Source: Lotus japonicus
Taxonomy: Eukaryota; Streptophyta; Magnoliopsida; Fabales; Fabaceae
Length of the DNA: 64,000 nucleotides
Reading direction: 5' to 3'
Assembly: GCF_012489685.1 (NCBI RefSeq)
Contig: NC_080043.1
Span: forward strand, 81,360,292 to 81,424,291
The notes beneath the pieces were generated by a model. It had not been told where the DNA came from. It did no database searches and saw only the letters and a program-made list of their open reading frames with translations. The position numbers and the translations under genes are program-made. Positions 29,708-40,574 of the stretch are shown here, one piece after another. Each line of letters opens with the position of its first letter. Position 1 is the stretch's first letter.

Positions 29708-31956
29708 TATATATGTAAAGCTCACTTGAGCTATAAGTATTAAATGCATTAATGATTAAACAATGAAGTTAAACAATTTTCTATTTAACTTTCAATATAC
29801 ATCCACTTATTATTAATTATGAATTAGTAATGGTTAAACTTTTTTATTTCTCATATTTTAAATTAAATATTAATATTATTTAAATTTTAATTATTCATTA
29901 CAAATGAGGGAAATTTTAAAGTAATAATAATAATTGAAATTGACTAACTTTACATTAATAACAATATTAGATAGTTAATATTAATCTTTTATACTTCTAT
30001 TGTACCAAAAAAAATCTTTTATACTTCTTTCTAATTGTAAAGCTTTCTAATTTGTTATATATTAAAATTAAAATTAAAATTAAAATTAATTTAATAATAA
30101 TTATTCATCATAAGTTGAGGATTTTTTAAAAAACAATAAATAAAACTTATTACTATTTTTTACACTACCTACTAAAATGTAAAAGTTACTTTGAACCTTT
30201 GAATTAAAATTTTCCTTTGAATTAAATAAATTAAATTAAAACATTAAAAATGAATAAAATTGCCTAAATCATTAGTTATTCAACTACCTACTAAAATGTA
30301 CAACTCAATTGAAATTTTGGTATAAATACACCAAAAAACAAAAAAAAAAACCTTTGTATTATATACATTAAACTAAACTAAAAACTTATCAATAAAATTT
30401 TCAAATCAATTAGTTGTTCAACTATCAACTAATTTTCGTATTTGTTGTATAAGGAAGAATAGAACATGACAAATGACTCCTGAAACATAACACTTTAGTT
30501 CTCTAAAATATGGTGAAAAAATAAACGAACCTAGACACTCAAATAAACAAAAACTACACTTTTATTTGAGGTAAGAAAGTTGATACGAGTTAATATAATA
30601 ATTTAATAAAATATTTAATTAGATACAAAATATTTCAAAAAAAATATTAGTCACAATCATTTATTTTTTAATTTAATTATCATAAAGAGTTTAATTAAAT
30701 AATTAAGCAGTAAAATTTTCCTACGTTTGTATTAATATAAAGGAAGCAATAACAAATTTCTCTGTAATTAATATATTAATAATAAAATTAAATATTTTCA
30801 AAAGTAATTCAACTACCTAAATTGAATAATAATATTCATTCTTTTAGAAAATGGAAATATATTAGATAAAAAGATATCTTGAGAACACCCTCTCTCAAGT
30901 GAGGTAAACAGAAACGGAAATGAACATATATAACAAAGAAATTGAAATGAACAGAAACAGAGCAGTCTAAAAAACATAAGAAAGCAAGCTGCCTAGAAGC
31001 TACAAAACATACGAAACCTACACCAGGAAAGCAGGAAACAAAAGTAGCTTGAAAAGAACATAAAAAAGCCACCAAGGACAAGGTGCACAAGCCAAGAGAA
31101 CTCAGCAAAGGAGAGCACGGAGAGACAGCCGTGAGATAGGAGTAAAGAGAATCTCCTCCAAGCAGTTGTAAACATAAAAATTGACTTGAATTTTGCATAA
31201 GGGAAAAATAACAAAAAATTAATCTTGATTAATGACAAAATAATGTTATCAATAAATAATTTAGATAAAATAGTTTAAATTTAAAAATAACGTTATAAGG
31301 TATTTACCATGAACTATAATGTATGTGTGTTTTATTTGAAGAAATAATCTCAATAAAATTTTATGATCTTATTATATATTAGTAAAAACGATTTTGAGCA
31401 AGCTTAGTAGAAAAAAGTTATGACCAAAGTTGGATAAATATAAATTTATTACATAATACTTAATCTATTTAATTTATATCTTATTATAGTTGAACAAATG
31501 AAATTACTTTATTTTTCTCGATATTAACATGTGTAAACCTGTTTGAGAAATTGTGATTGCCCTTCCCAAAAAATGACTTTCTCAGTAAAAAGTATAAAAA
31601 ATGGTAAAACAACTTTTTTGATGGTATTAAAAACTTATTGCTTATTTTTTTTCAAATGGATTGTATTATGTTTCACATTATTAAATAAATAAATAATTAA
31701 TTTTATAAAATGATCTAATGCCGATTATTAAATATTAGTAATTAAATTTAAGTAATATTAATTATTTACAAAGAGAACTCCAATACTATTGAAAAGTCTT
31801 TTTTTTAAAATTATTGAAATATTGAACACAATTATTATTTTTATTTTAAAATAATAACTATTTTAATATTTATGTAATAATTTAAACTCTAATCATTATT
31901 ATATAATGTTAAAAAATGTTAAAAAAACCCGTGCAACGCACGGGTATAATACCTAG
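29708..31956 (+). mobile_element. non-autonomous Helitron (copy B), in tandem with A
   Basis: It opens with the same sequence as A (ATATGTAAAGCTCACTTGAGC) right after A's CTAG. It ends with the same hairpin (ACCCGTGC-AAC-GCACGGGT, 31,927-31,945) and CTAG at 31,953-31,956. A T from the SAUR leader follows. Interior blocks align with A, for example around 28,500-28,700 and 31,240-31,400. A minus-oriented LINE tail (about 30,838-31,210) is inserted. No coding capacity. Confidence 0.8.
30838..31210 (-). mobile_element. LINE 3' end fragment inside Helitron B
   Basis: On the minus strand it is the T-rich, non-coding 3' UTR of an L1 element. It ends in a TTTTTATCTAATATATTTCC-like stretch plus TTTTCTAAAAG, the usual end of plant LINE copies in this window (compare 50,630 and 32,800). 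The corresponding part of Helitron A lacks it. Target duplication was not resolved. Confidence 0.55.
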
Positions 31957-32330
31957 TGTAAATGTAATTGTTACTTGTTATGATGTGCTTGCTACATCTC
32001 ATATTCTCATGCCCCTTAAATAGTTATTGTATTTGAACAACTTTCATTTCCACTTTTGACCATAAAATTGATAGCAACGTACACTTTTGTACTTGATTTG
32101 TATCTTCTTCCTCTACATGCTGAATGCCGTAACAACTACTACTATGTTTAATTTGCAATGCATGCCCTTAATTTATACTTGTTATTATATAAATATCAGG
32201 TGTCATTGTGTCAAGCGGTTGGTTATTCTTTTCCAAATTCAACAAGCTAGTTGGCAAAGGATGAGAATTTTGTCTTTATCCAATGAAATTTCAAATTTCC
32301 AATTGACATCATAATCCCCCAATATCACAA
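31957..32330 (-). promoter_or_regulatory. displaced promoter/leader of SAUR-1
   Basis: This block matches the upstream regions of SAUR-3, -4 and -5 in order: TGTAAATGTAATTGT; TGTGCTTGCTACATCTCAT; CCCCTTAAATAG (minus-strand TATA CTATTTAAG at 32,015-32,023); TTTTGACCATAAAATTGATAG; CAACGTACAC; CTGAATGCCGTAACAACTAC; and a distal GACATCATAATCCCCCAATA. In the intact paralogues the TATA lies about 110-130 bp from the ATG; here it is about 3.8 kb away. Confidence 0.8.
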
Positions 32331-32533
32331 TTCTTTAGGAGGAATTTATTTGCAGCCAAAAATTAAGTCAGTTAAAATCAGTTCCGGCCAGACTCAACTC
32401 GATGTGGTGAGTTTTTTTAACTCGGTGAGTCATCTCGTTTTTATTATTATTATTTTTTAATCAATAAAAAGCTTAAATGATTTTTTTAATAAATATCATC
32501 AACTAGAGTCGGATTTTTTATGAGTTTAATTTT

Positions 32534-32707
32534 GATGCACCGATGGTGTAAAGTTTTTTTACACCGTCAACCAATCAGATTTTAAAAATTTGTCATGTCA
32601 CTCAATTTAATTTTATTAAAAATCTATTTTTCCCACATTTAAGAAATCTAATTGGTGTTTTCTGATTGGTTGAAGGTGTAAAAAAAACTTTACACTGTCG
32701 GTGCATC
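32534..32707. mobile_element. short foldback MITE
   Basis: 174 bp with inverted ends GATGCACCGATGGTGTAAAG and, on the other strand, GATGCACCGACAGTGTAAAG. Both arms continue TTTTTTTACACC.TCAACCAATCAGA. Flanking AT-rich 9-mers are similar but not identical, so a Mutator origin is likely but not proven. Confidence 0.7.
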
Positions 32708-32799
32708 TAACTTTTTCTCATTTTTTATTATTGAAACATGATTTTTCACACATTCATTGTGATACATTGAAATTTATATTTTCCTCACTTTTATTTTTT

Positions 32800-32925
32800 T
32801 GAAAAGAAAAATATTATTATTGAATAAAAGAGCTAGAGACCATCCTCTCAAGTAGGAAACAAGAAGATTAAACAGAAAAAGAGGACCCTATAGCAAAGCC
32901 CACAAAGGGTGGCCTCTACAATTTT
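32800..32925 (-). mobile_element. short LINE 3' end fragment
   Basis: The plus strand reads TTTTTTTGAAAAGAAAAATATTATTATTGAATAAAAGAG then CATCCTCTCAAGTAGGAAAC. This is the same kind of reverse-oriented LINE terminus as at 30,838 and 50,630, but only about 125 bp remain. Confidence 0.45.
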
Positions 32926-32985
32926 TTCCTCACTTTTTCCCATTTGTAGTACCTTTTTTATATTTTGATTCTTAATTTTAAATTT

Positions 32986-33191
32986 GGCTTAAATACTCTA
33001 GGGGTCCCTGAAATTGTACCCCGTAACAAAATAAGTCCCTGAAATTTTTTTTTCCGATTCCGGATCCCTGGAATTGTTTTTTTAATCAGAATAAGTCCCT
33101 ACACATGTTTTTAGCCTATCTGGCATATTTTTTGCTGACTCAACATTTACACGTGGCTTTTTCATTTATTTTAATTACACATGGAATTAAA
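32986..33191 (+). repeat. left terminal inverted repeat of the MULE
   Basis: About 206 bp. Presumed promoter and transposase-binding end for the GRF gene. It contains a CACGTGG-type motif (ACACGTGGC near 33,150). Confidence 0.9.
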
Positions 33192-33419
33192 AAAACTATT
33201 TTACTTTATTTTAAATATAAATCCTTTTTTACCTAATTAACCTAACTCTAATTAAACCCACTAACCTAATTAACATAACCCTAAATTCCCAAATCAAAAT
33301 CTATCAGAACTGAAAGGAAAGAAAGGAAAGTCGAAGAAGGAGAAAGAGAAGCAGAGGTAGAAGGTGAAGGAAGGAAGCGTTAGTGTTCGACGGCGGGAAC
33401 GGTGGCCACAACGACTTAG

Positions 33420-34100
33420 GTGAACGACGCGATGACCCAGAACCAAAAGGCATGGAGCGGACACGGTGGCTCGACAACGAGGATGAACAACCAGATGTGC
33501 GAATCGACCCAGAACACACGATTCTGTGCTCGATCGTCCAGCTTCTGCACCCCATGCCCAAAGAAAAGTTGTGGTTGTGGCAAACAAGTCATTATGTACA
33601 AGTCCAATTCCAAGCTTAATCCTGGAAAGCTTTTTTGGAGATGTCCTGATTGGAAGGTAAATAGGCAGAATTGGTTTCCAAGCTTAAGCTTACAATTTCA
33701 TCCTATAAATTCCCTTTGTCTACCCCTTTCAATGATCTTTTGGTATGTGTTTCAGGAAAGTAGGACCTGTGGTTTCTTTGAATGGGTCAAAGCTGAAGGT
33801 GAAGCTGAAAATGAGGCTGATAATGAGGAATCCTCTAAAGTGAATGTAGAATTGAAGATTGTTGAGGACCTTACTGAGATGATGGACAATAAAATTGGTA
33901 AGCTGAGGGAAGAGCTGCAGGGAGACATGAAGGAAATCATGCAGAGTGTGATTGGCAAGATCATGGAAGACAAGAATGAAATGAAAGACAAGAAGATTGC
34001 CAAGTTAAAGCTCAAACTGAAAAATGAGGGCTTGAAGAGCAATGTGTTGTTGGTGTTGTTAGTTTTAGGGTGTGCTGTAGTTTTGGCAAAGTATTTCTAG
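33420..34100 (+). CDS. GRF zinc-finger / C-terminal membrane-anchor protein carried by the MULE
   Basis: Exons 33420-33656 and 33756-34100; the 99-bp intron (AAG|GTAAAT...TTTCAG) has no in-frame stop. The product is 193 residues. A GRF-type zinc finger is split by the intron: C51-G-C53, NPGKLFWRC75, then TC84GFFEWV. The rest is an acidic stretch, a Lys/Glu-rich coiled coil at about 105-170, and a final hydrophobic segment (NVLLVLLVLGCAVVLAKYF) like a tail anchor. GRF fingers are known to bind single-stranded nucleic acid in other proteins; no role is known for this type. Start choices also include M22 and M26. It lies convergent to the transposase gene with 516 bp between stop codons. Confidence 0.78.
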   Translation: MNDAMTQNQKAWSGHGGSTTRMNNQMCESTQNTRFCARSSSFCTPCPKKSCGCGKQVIMYKSNSKLNPGKLFWRCPDWKVNRQNWFPSLSLQFHPINSLCLPLSMIFWYVFQESRTCGFFEWVKAEGEAENEADNEESSKVNVELKIVEDLTEMMDNKIGKLREELQGDMKEIMQSVIGKIMEDKNEMKDKKIAKLKLKLKNEGLKSNVLLVLLVLGCAVVLAKYF

Positions 34101-34616
34101 GTTTGGTGATGTTGTGTAATGAACTTGAATGCAATGTCCCTTGTGTAATGAATGTAGCCATGAATGTAATGCAATCGTTTTTCAATAGCTCCTTATGTAA
34201 TGAATGCTATGTTCACTTAATGAAATGAATCAGAAATGGTTGTTGGCTCCATTACTCTCTTTTGTTCCATTCAAAAGCTTTGCTCTGTTAATTTAAGACA
34301 TCAGTAGTATAAATAAAGGCAAAGGGAGCCATAAACAGATCCACCACTTGTAGTACACATAAACAACAATTTAAGAGCACAAGCTTCATGCAATACTTCC
34401 AGACTTTAACATTAAGAAACATAATTCAAGTCAAGGGTACATAGAAGACAGCAAGTACCAACAACAATACAAAACAAAATGATTGTCATTAGGGCCATGC
34501 CCATTACAAAATGATATTAAGTGGTCCCCCATTAACTAAAGTAAACACTAGTCCCCACTAATACTATTACAAAAAGATAGTGGTGGTCCTGTTGTCCCAT
34601 GTGCCAGATTCCCTTC
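34101..34616. other. convergent 3' flanks of the two MULE genes
   Basis: Non-coding. It contains repeated TGTGTAATGAATG-type motifs (34,110-34,215) suited to the 3' UTR of the plus-strand gene, then AT-rich 3' UTR sequence of the transposase gene. Confidence 0.5.
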
Positions 34617-37600
34617 TTACTTCTTTGACATCCTCCCTTTATTTCCCTGTCCTTCACTGCCAACAACTTTGGCTTTTCCTCTTCTAATTGTAGATCTAGT
34701 TGCAGCATCTTTGAAGTCATTTAGAACCCAATGGCCAATCTCATTGTCACGACCTCTCTTTCTTCCTCCTAGGCCAGACTTAGCAGCTGATCTTGTAGTG
34801 GGCTGTGATGTAGCTTTTGGTGGCTGTTGTGGTTTTGGTGGAGGTGGCTGGGAAGAAGGTCTTGTTGGATGTGGTGGTTTTCCAGCAAGTTTTGTAGGTG
34901 GCTGGGAAGAAGGTTTTGGTGGTTGTTGTGGTGTTACAGCAGCTCTTGGAGGTGGCTGTGAAGAAGGTCTTGGTGCCTGTGGAGGTTTTGCAGAAACTGT
35001 TGGTGGTGGCTGTGAAGATGGTTTTGGTTTTGGTAGTGGTTTAGAGGTAGGTTTTGGGGGTGCTTTGTATTTTGGCTTTGGGTTTGAAGAAGTTGCTTTT
35101 GCAGCAGCTTTTGGTGGTGGTTTAGAGGTAGTTTTTGGGGGTGCTTTGTCTTTTGCCTTTGCAGCAGTGACTTCATCATTTGTTCCAGCTCCAGCTTCAA
35201 GGCTTGTTCCATCAATATTAATACCAAACACCTGCAAAAAGAGTAATGAGGTTAGTTAATGCAATTTGTGAATTGATTCAAAAATGCAAGTGTATGTATT
35301 TTACCTGTGATAGGTTATCTGTTTCAGTTCCATTATCCTCATCAATGTTCTCAGAGATTGGTGGTGGTGGGGGTGGTGGCAGATGACACTTTCTCTGATT
35401 GTGCCCTTTCTGGTGGCATCTACCACATGTGTATCCTGATCCTCCTCTAGGTTGTTTTGTAGGGTGTGGTTGTTCATCAGGCTCCCTCCTCCTCAACTTT
35501 TTAGGCCTACCAGGCCCTCTTTTGAATTCAGGAGGCAGAATTGGATCCTCACATATCTTTGGCCACATTTTCTCACCATTAATAGGTGATATCACATTCC
35601 CATAGCATGCATTATATGATTCCCTGAGATAATAACTATGGACATAATCCTCAGGCTGCCCACCAGCATCACAAATACAAGCCACCGCATGCTGACAAGG
35701 AATCCCAACCAATTCCCAGAAATTGCATGTACATGTTTGTTTACTAACATCAACAACAAACTTTTGGATTTCATAAATACAATGCTCAACTTCATACACC
35801 CCCTTACCAACTTTAAAAGGCTGCCAATTCCCAGAATGATCAATCTCTCTATTCAACCTTTTCCTAGGTTTGGGCATAACATTCCCTTTCCAATTTTTGC
35901 TTTTTTCATTCAAGCTTGCAAACCTAGTCATCAAATACTTTCTGATCCACTCCATCATGGTGATGATGGGTTTATCCCTAGCCACTAGAATAGTACTGTT
36001 GAAGGCCTCAGCTAAGTTATTCATTGTCACATCACACTTAGAGTAAGGAGAGAATGCATGCTTACACCAATATTTAGTGGGGATTGCATGAAGCCAGTTG
36101 TATGCAGCTTCATCCATCTCTTTGATCTCTTCCATCTTCTCTTCCCAAAGTGCCTTGTATGTTGCCTTTGAAGCCCACATAAGCAAATCCCTTATCTCAG
36201 TACCCCCACCAAACTTCTTCTTGAAGTTGCTGTATAAATGTCTCACACAAAATCGATGCTCCACTCCTGGGAGCTCCTCATCAAATACTTGTAACAAGCC
36301 CTAGACAAAAATAAAGACATAGGTCAGATGATTAAACAAGTTTATTAGATAAGAGAAAACAATAGAAATTTACCTTTTGTTTGTCACTTATAAAAACCCA
36401 TCTTCTATCACCAATGTCCCTAAGCAGCTTGTGCAAAAACCACCTCCAGGACTCCTTACATTCAGACTCTACCACTGCAAATGCCAGTGGGAAGTACTGG
36501 TCATTTGGGTCCCTCCCCACAGCTATCAGGAGAATTCCACCATACTTTGTTTTTAGATGACAACCATCAACCCCAATGAAGGGTCTACAAGCAGTGGTAA
36601 ATGCAGTTTTACAGCCCTCCAAACACATATAAAAAGACCCAAATCTGGGCTCAAGTGTCACTGGAACATATTTCAGCACAATGGAAGCAGTATTTTTTGG
36701 ATTGACCCTCATTAACTCAGCAGCATAGGACCTCAGCATTGTGTATTGTCTTACTGCATCCCCCTCAACTCTTTCCTTAGCTATTATCCTTCCATTCCAA
36801 GCAGTTCCCCAAGTAACACCAATAGAGTGTGTGGTCCTCATGTCATTAATGACATCCTTCACTGCAATTTCTCCACCAGCATTTTTCACCCTGTCTTGTA
36901 TAGCTTCTGCAATGAACTTAGAGCCTGCATTCTTGTTATTAAAGACTCTTCCACAAGTATGGGTTGAAACCAGTGTCTTTATCCTATAAGTTGAAACCCC
37001 TCTAATCTTGGCACAGTAGACAAGAAACCCACAGTCTTCTTGTTTGCATTTAAACCTCACTCTCTCCTTATCATTCTTCTTGAACATAACTTCCTTCCCA
37101 TTCAACACTGAGTGTTTTAGGATAGCTTCCTTGAACTCTGTGGTGGTAGCAAATTCCATCCCCAACTTGAACACATAGTCTTTGGTCAAATCTTCCTTCC
37201 TGAACCTTACATACCTCATGACCTTCCTCCCATTATCTTCTTCACCACTTGAGGGGTCACTAAGAAAATCATCACTGTAATACTCATTCTCCATATTATG
37301 CTCATCTCCTTTCTCATTCTCACCTTCAGCCAATGCCAACACCCTCTCTATGTTCCTCCTTGAAGGCAGTTTTTCTCTTCTTCCAGTTTCAACATTAGCA
37401 TTAGTGTTTGTGTTTGGCTCATCCAAATCTTCAAATCCATCATTGGGTAAGTCCTTACATCTCTCAGTTTCACTATCTGAGATGTCAGATGCACTAGGGC
37501 TAGGACTGGACCATGAAATCCCAGAGTCAGATTCATATATGGAACAACTATCATCTTCCATTACTTGTTTGCCTTTATTAATTGAATCCTCCCTCTGCCT

Positions 37601-38053
37601 CAGCTGGTGTCCCTCTTCATTCATCACAGAAGCAGGTTTTTCCACTGGCATTTCAACATTCATAGCAGCAGCAGGTTCTTCTTCCACTGGCATTTCAACA
37701 TTCACAGCAGCAGCAGGTTCTTCTTCCACTGGCAACTCCACTGTATGTTCAAGGTAGACATCCACCTGCCTTACCCCAGACTGAACATACCTTGCAATTT
37801 CCATAGCATCCTTGTCCAGGCATATTTGCTTCAGGTCAAGATCAAAGCATTCTTCTCGCCTTTTACACCAAAGCTTATAGTGATCATCAGGATAACCAAG
37901 AAAACCCCGCACAAGGTCTCTGACACAAAAGAACGAAAACAGATCCAACTCCACTCTAGGTACTTCACATATCTGACCTCCAACATACTTCATCGGTGTG
38001 TCGGAAAACCGACCCTTGTGGTGGAAATGTATGTTGAAATACACTTGTTCCAT
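34617..38053 (-). CDS. MULE transposase (MURA/MuDR type)
   Basis: Three exons, all phase 0: 38053-36374, 36300-35305 and 35231-34617. The introns are 73 bp (AAAAG|GTAAAT...GTCTAG) and 73 bp (CACAG|GTAAAA...TTGCAG). The product is 1096 residues. N-terminal PB1-like region at about 1-105, an acidic repeat (VEMPVEEEPAAA twice), a MuDR DNA-binding module at about 285-365 (FKCKQEDCGF...HTC), and the MULE catalytic domain with D496 (GVDGCHLK), D557 (FISDK) and a probable E658 (NNLAEAFN). Next come a SWIM finger (C750, C752, C762, H764), an AT-hook-like GPGRPKK, a CCHC knuckle (C852, C855, H860, C865) and a Pro/Lys-rich tail of about 200 residues (KPPPKAAAK repeats). No internal stop or frameshift, so it is probably functional. 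Confidence 0.9.
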
Positions 38054-38055
38054 TC

Positions 38056-38233
38056 CTGAAATAGCAACAAGAGCAGCTCACTATACAAAATGAAACAAGA
38101 GCAGCTCACTATACATAATGAAACAAGAGCAGCTCACTAAACAGAATGCACAACCATAGCAGCAACAACAAGTCGATATGTAACCTAACTTTTAACAGCA
38201 GCTCAAATCGTTCGAATACCGTGAATGACATAC
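38056..38233 (-). other. 5' UTR intron of the MULE transposase gene
   Basis: On the minus strand, TTCAAG|GTATGT (donor at 38,233) and TGCTATTTCAG|GAATGG (acceptor at 38,056) match plant splice consensus. The start codon ATGGAACAAG lies two bases into the next exon. The intron repeats AGCAGCTCACTATACA three times on the plus strand (38,074-38,135). Confidence 0.55.
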
Positions 38234-38548
38234 CTTGAACTTTCGATGGTTACAGTCAAAGCTTCGCTTGTCTTCACTCGCAGAAGGTTCAGGATCAGTC
38301 GTTCCTCTTCACTCTGACTCCCTCGTGTTCGTCGTTCCTTTTCACTCTGGTTCCCTCGTGTTCGTCGTCGCTCTCCCTCTTTCCTCGAATTCTGGATGAT
38401 TTTGGTTTGGGAATTTAGGGATTTTGGTTTCGTTTGGGAATTTTGGTTAGTGGTTTTAATTTAGGGATTTTGGGAATTAGGTTTAATTAGATTTAGGTTA
38501 ATTAGGCAGATAGGTTAATTAGATTTAAATTTAATTTATTATTTTAAT

Positions 38549-38754
38549 TTTAATTCCATGTGTAATTAAAATAAATGAAAAAGCCACGTGTAAATGTTGA
38601 GTCAGCAAAAAATATGACAGATAGGCTAAAAACATGTGTAGGGACTTATTCTGATTAAAAAAACAATTCCAGGGATCCGGAATCGGAAAAAAAAATTTCA
38701 GGGACTTATTTTGTTACGGGGTACAATTTCAGGGACCCCTAGAGTATTTAAGCC
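38549..38754 (-). repeat. right terminal inverted repeat of the MULE
   Basis: Inverted copy of the left repeat; one mismatch (GGCATA versus GTCATA) was found. Presumed promoter end for the transposase gene. Confidence 0.9.
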
Positions 38755-38924
38755 TTTAAATTTTGATCAACTGACAAGAATTTTTTTGATTAACGTCAAC
38801 CCAAAGTCGACGCTAGCGCTGATTTAATGTTGGCATCGAGATTCACATTAAATGGTACGAAGCTAATTAATAGTGTTGGCAATGCAGCTGACGCTACGCT
38901 TTAGTGTTGGTTTAGCCATTAGCC

Positions 38925-40548
38925 TCGTGGAAGAACAAACCTTTGGCGGAAGGATATGTTTGATAAAAAGTGTGCTATCCTCAATTCCATTGTTTTTTCT
39001 TTCCTTCTTCAAGGCCCCGAGGATTGTCATCAATACTTGTCACAAAATATTGAGGAGATTTCTGTGGGGTGGAGATGATAACAATAGTAAAATTGCTTGG
39101 TTAAGCTGGTCAAAAATATGCAAATGCAAAGAGGAAGGAGGTTTAGGGATCAAAGACTTGGGTAAATTTAATAAGGCATTAGTGGCAAATGGCGATGGCG
39201 ATTCTTGACTGAGAAGGAAAGTCTTTGGCATAGAGTGTTATGTGCAAAGTATTGCTGTCAAAGACCCTCTAAAGCTTCCATTTGGTGGCAAGATTTGAAG
39301 CTCTTGTGTTTTCCATAAGGGAATGAAATCTGGTTTGAAAATCAGCTCCGTCGGAGAGTAGGACAAGGGAATGACACCCGATTCTGGTATGATATTTGGC
39401 TCACTGATATGAAGTTGTCTGATAGGTATCCAAGACTGTTTTCTTTATCAATTCAGAAGGAAAGTTACATAAAGGAGGTGGGAGCTTGGCAAAATGGTAC
39501 TTGGGTTTGGAGCTTTTCGTGGAGAAGGAATTTAAGGGACTTTGAATTGGGTCTCCTACAGCAAATGTTGATTAATCTGCAGCTGTTTGTACCATCTGTG
39601 AACCAGGCAAATACTTGGGTATGGCTTGCCGATTCAGAGGGAAGATTCACGGTAAGTTCTGCCTATAATTGCTTGCAAGAACCGGGTCTTGATACAGGTG
39701 AGGAGGTCTTCAAAAGCTTGTGGAGTGTGACCGCTCCATCGAATGCTTTGGCGTTTACTTGGAAGGCTCTACAAAATAGAATTCAGACCTGTGGCAATCT
39801 TCAGCAGAGACATGCTTTGTCTTCACAAGCAGATTTGAGATGCCCTCTTTGTGCTTCCCATGAGGAATCTCCTTCTCACCTTTTGTTTTCTTGTTCTGTG
39901 GCATGGAAAATTTGGATGGCTATTTACAATTGGATAAGATTGTCTACTGTGTTGCCTAATACTGGGAAAGAGCATTTTTTGCAGCATGTGCTCTTATGAT
40001 GGACAAAATCGCAGAAACAAGGTGCTTGGGTGATTTGGATAGCTATCATATGGGCCATATGGAATATGAGAAACAACCTTATTTTTAGGAATGGAAAAAT
40101 AGACATTGAAATGTTATTGGATGGAATTCAATTCAAGACTTGGAGCTGGCTCAGAGGTAAAATAAAAGGATTCCAATGTACCTTTTATGATTGGCAGGCA
40201 CAACCTCTACTCTCTATTAATGCTTTGTAATGTGTTGGTTGACCTGGGCATTGGCCTAATTCCTCCTTTCATTTGTCCATTAGAAGATGTTGCTGCAAGT
40301 GTATGCTATTGTGACAGATTATTCGATCATTGGCAATTACTAATCTCAACTGGTAATTGTATGTTTGGCTATGTCTCTGTAGCTGCCTCTGTTTTCACCT
40401 AGTGGGTTTGATTTCTTTTGAGGGAAATGTTGGGCTAAATGGTTAGTTATTGATACATCTTCTTGTAATACCTTCTTGTATTTTTTGTATTGTAATTGGT
40501 TGGAGTATCCATAATACTCCCTATTTATATCATTTTTGGCTTACCTAA
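38925..40548 (+). mobile_element. 5'-truncated L1-type LINE (ORF2 C-terminal pseudogene)
   Basis: Encodes the end of an L1 ORF2: FGGRICLIKSVLSSIPLFFL at 38,942, FLWGGDDNNSKIAWLSWSKI, then after a frame change near 39,190 the zf-RVT region (FTVSSAYNCL; CPLCASHEESPSHLLFSC near 39,840-39,900) and VIWIAIIWAIWNMRNNLIF near 40,030. A TAA near 39,317 and a TGA at 39,997-39,999 interrupt it. The 3' UTR ends TTGGCTTACCTAAAAAAAA at about 40,548. The endonuclease and most of the RT are missing. Confidence 0.85.
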
Positions 40549-40574
40549 AAAAAAGTCGAGGCAACTCAATTGAC

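Larger units (their letters stand above)
32986..38754. mobile_element. autonomous-looking Mutator-like element (MULE) with two genes
   Basis: 5769 bp. It is bounded by a perfect 9-bp target duplication, TTTAAATTT (32977-32985 and 38755-38763). Terminal inverted repeats of about 206 bp (32986-33191 and 38549-38754) start GGCTTAAATACTCTAGGGGT and differ at one base that I can find, implying a recent insertion. It contains a MURA-type transposase gene on the minus strand and a convergent GRF zinc-finger gene on the plus strand. Each gene starts just inside one TIR. The layout matches autonomous MULEs such as MuDR. Confidence 0.93.

Noticed and set aside
30836..31238. Two overlapping 80-120-codon minus-strand frames rich in Phe/Leu/Cys
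   Set aside because: T-rich LINE 3' UTR read in the wrong sense; no domains.
34669..35259. 196-codon plus-strand frame rich in Gly/Phe
   Set aside because: Exact antisense shadow of the Pro/Lys-rich tail of the MULE transposase.
37350..38059. Plus-strand frames of 135 and 150 codons
   Set aside because: Antisense shadows of the transposase N-terminal exon, with composition dictated by the acidic repeats.
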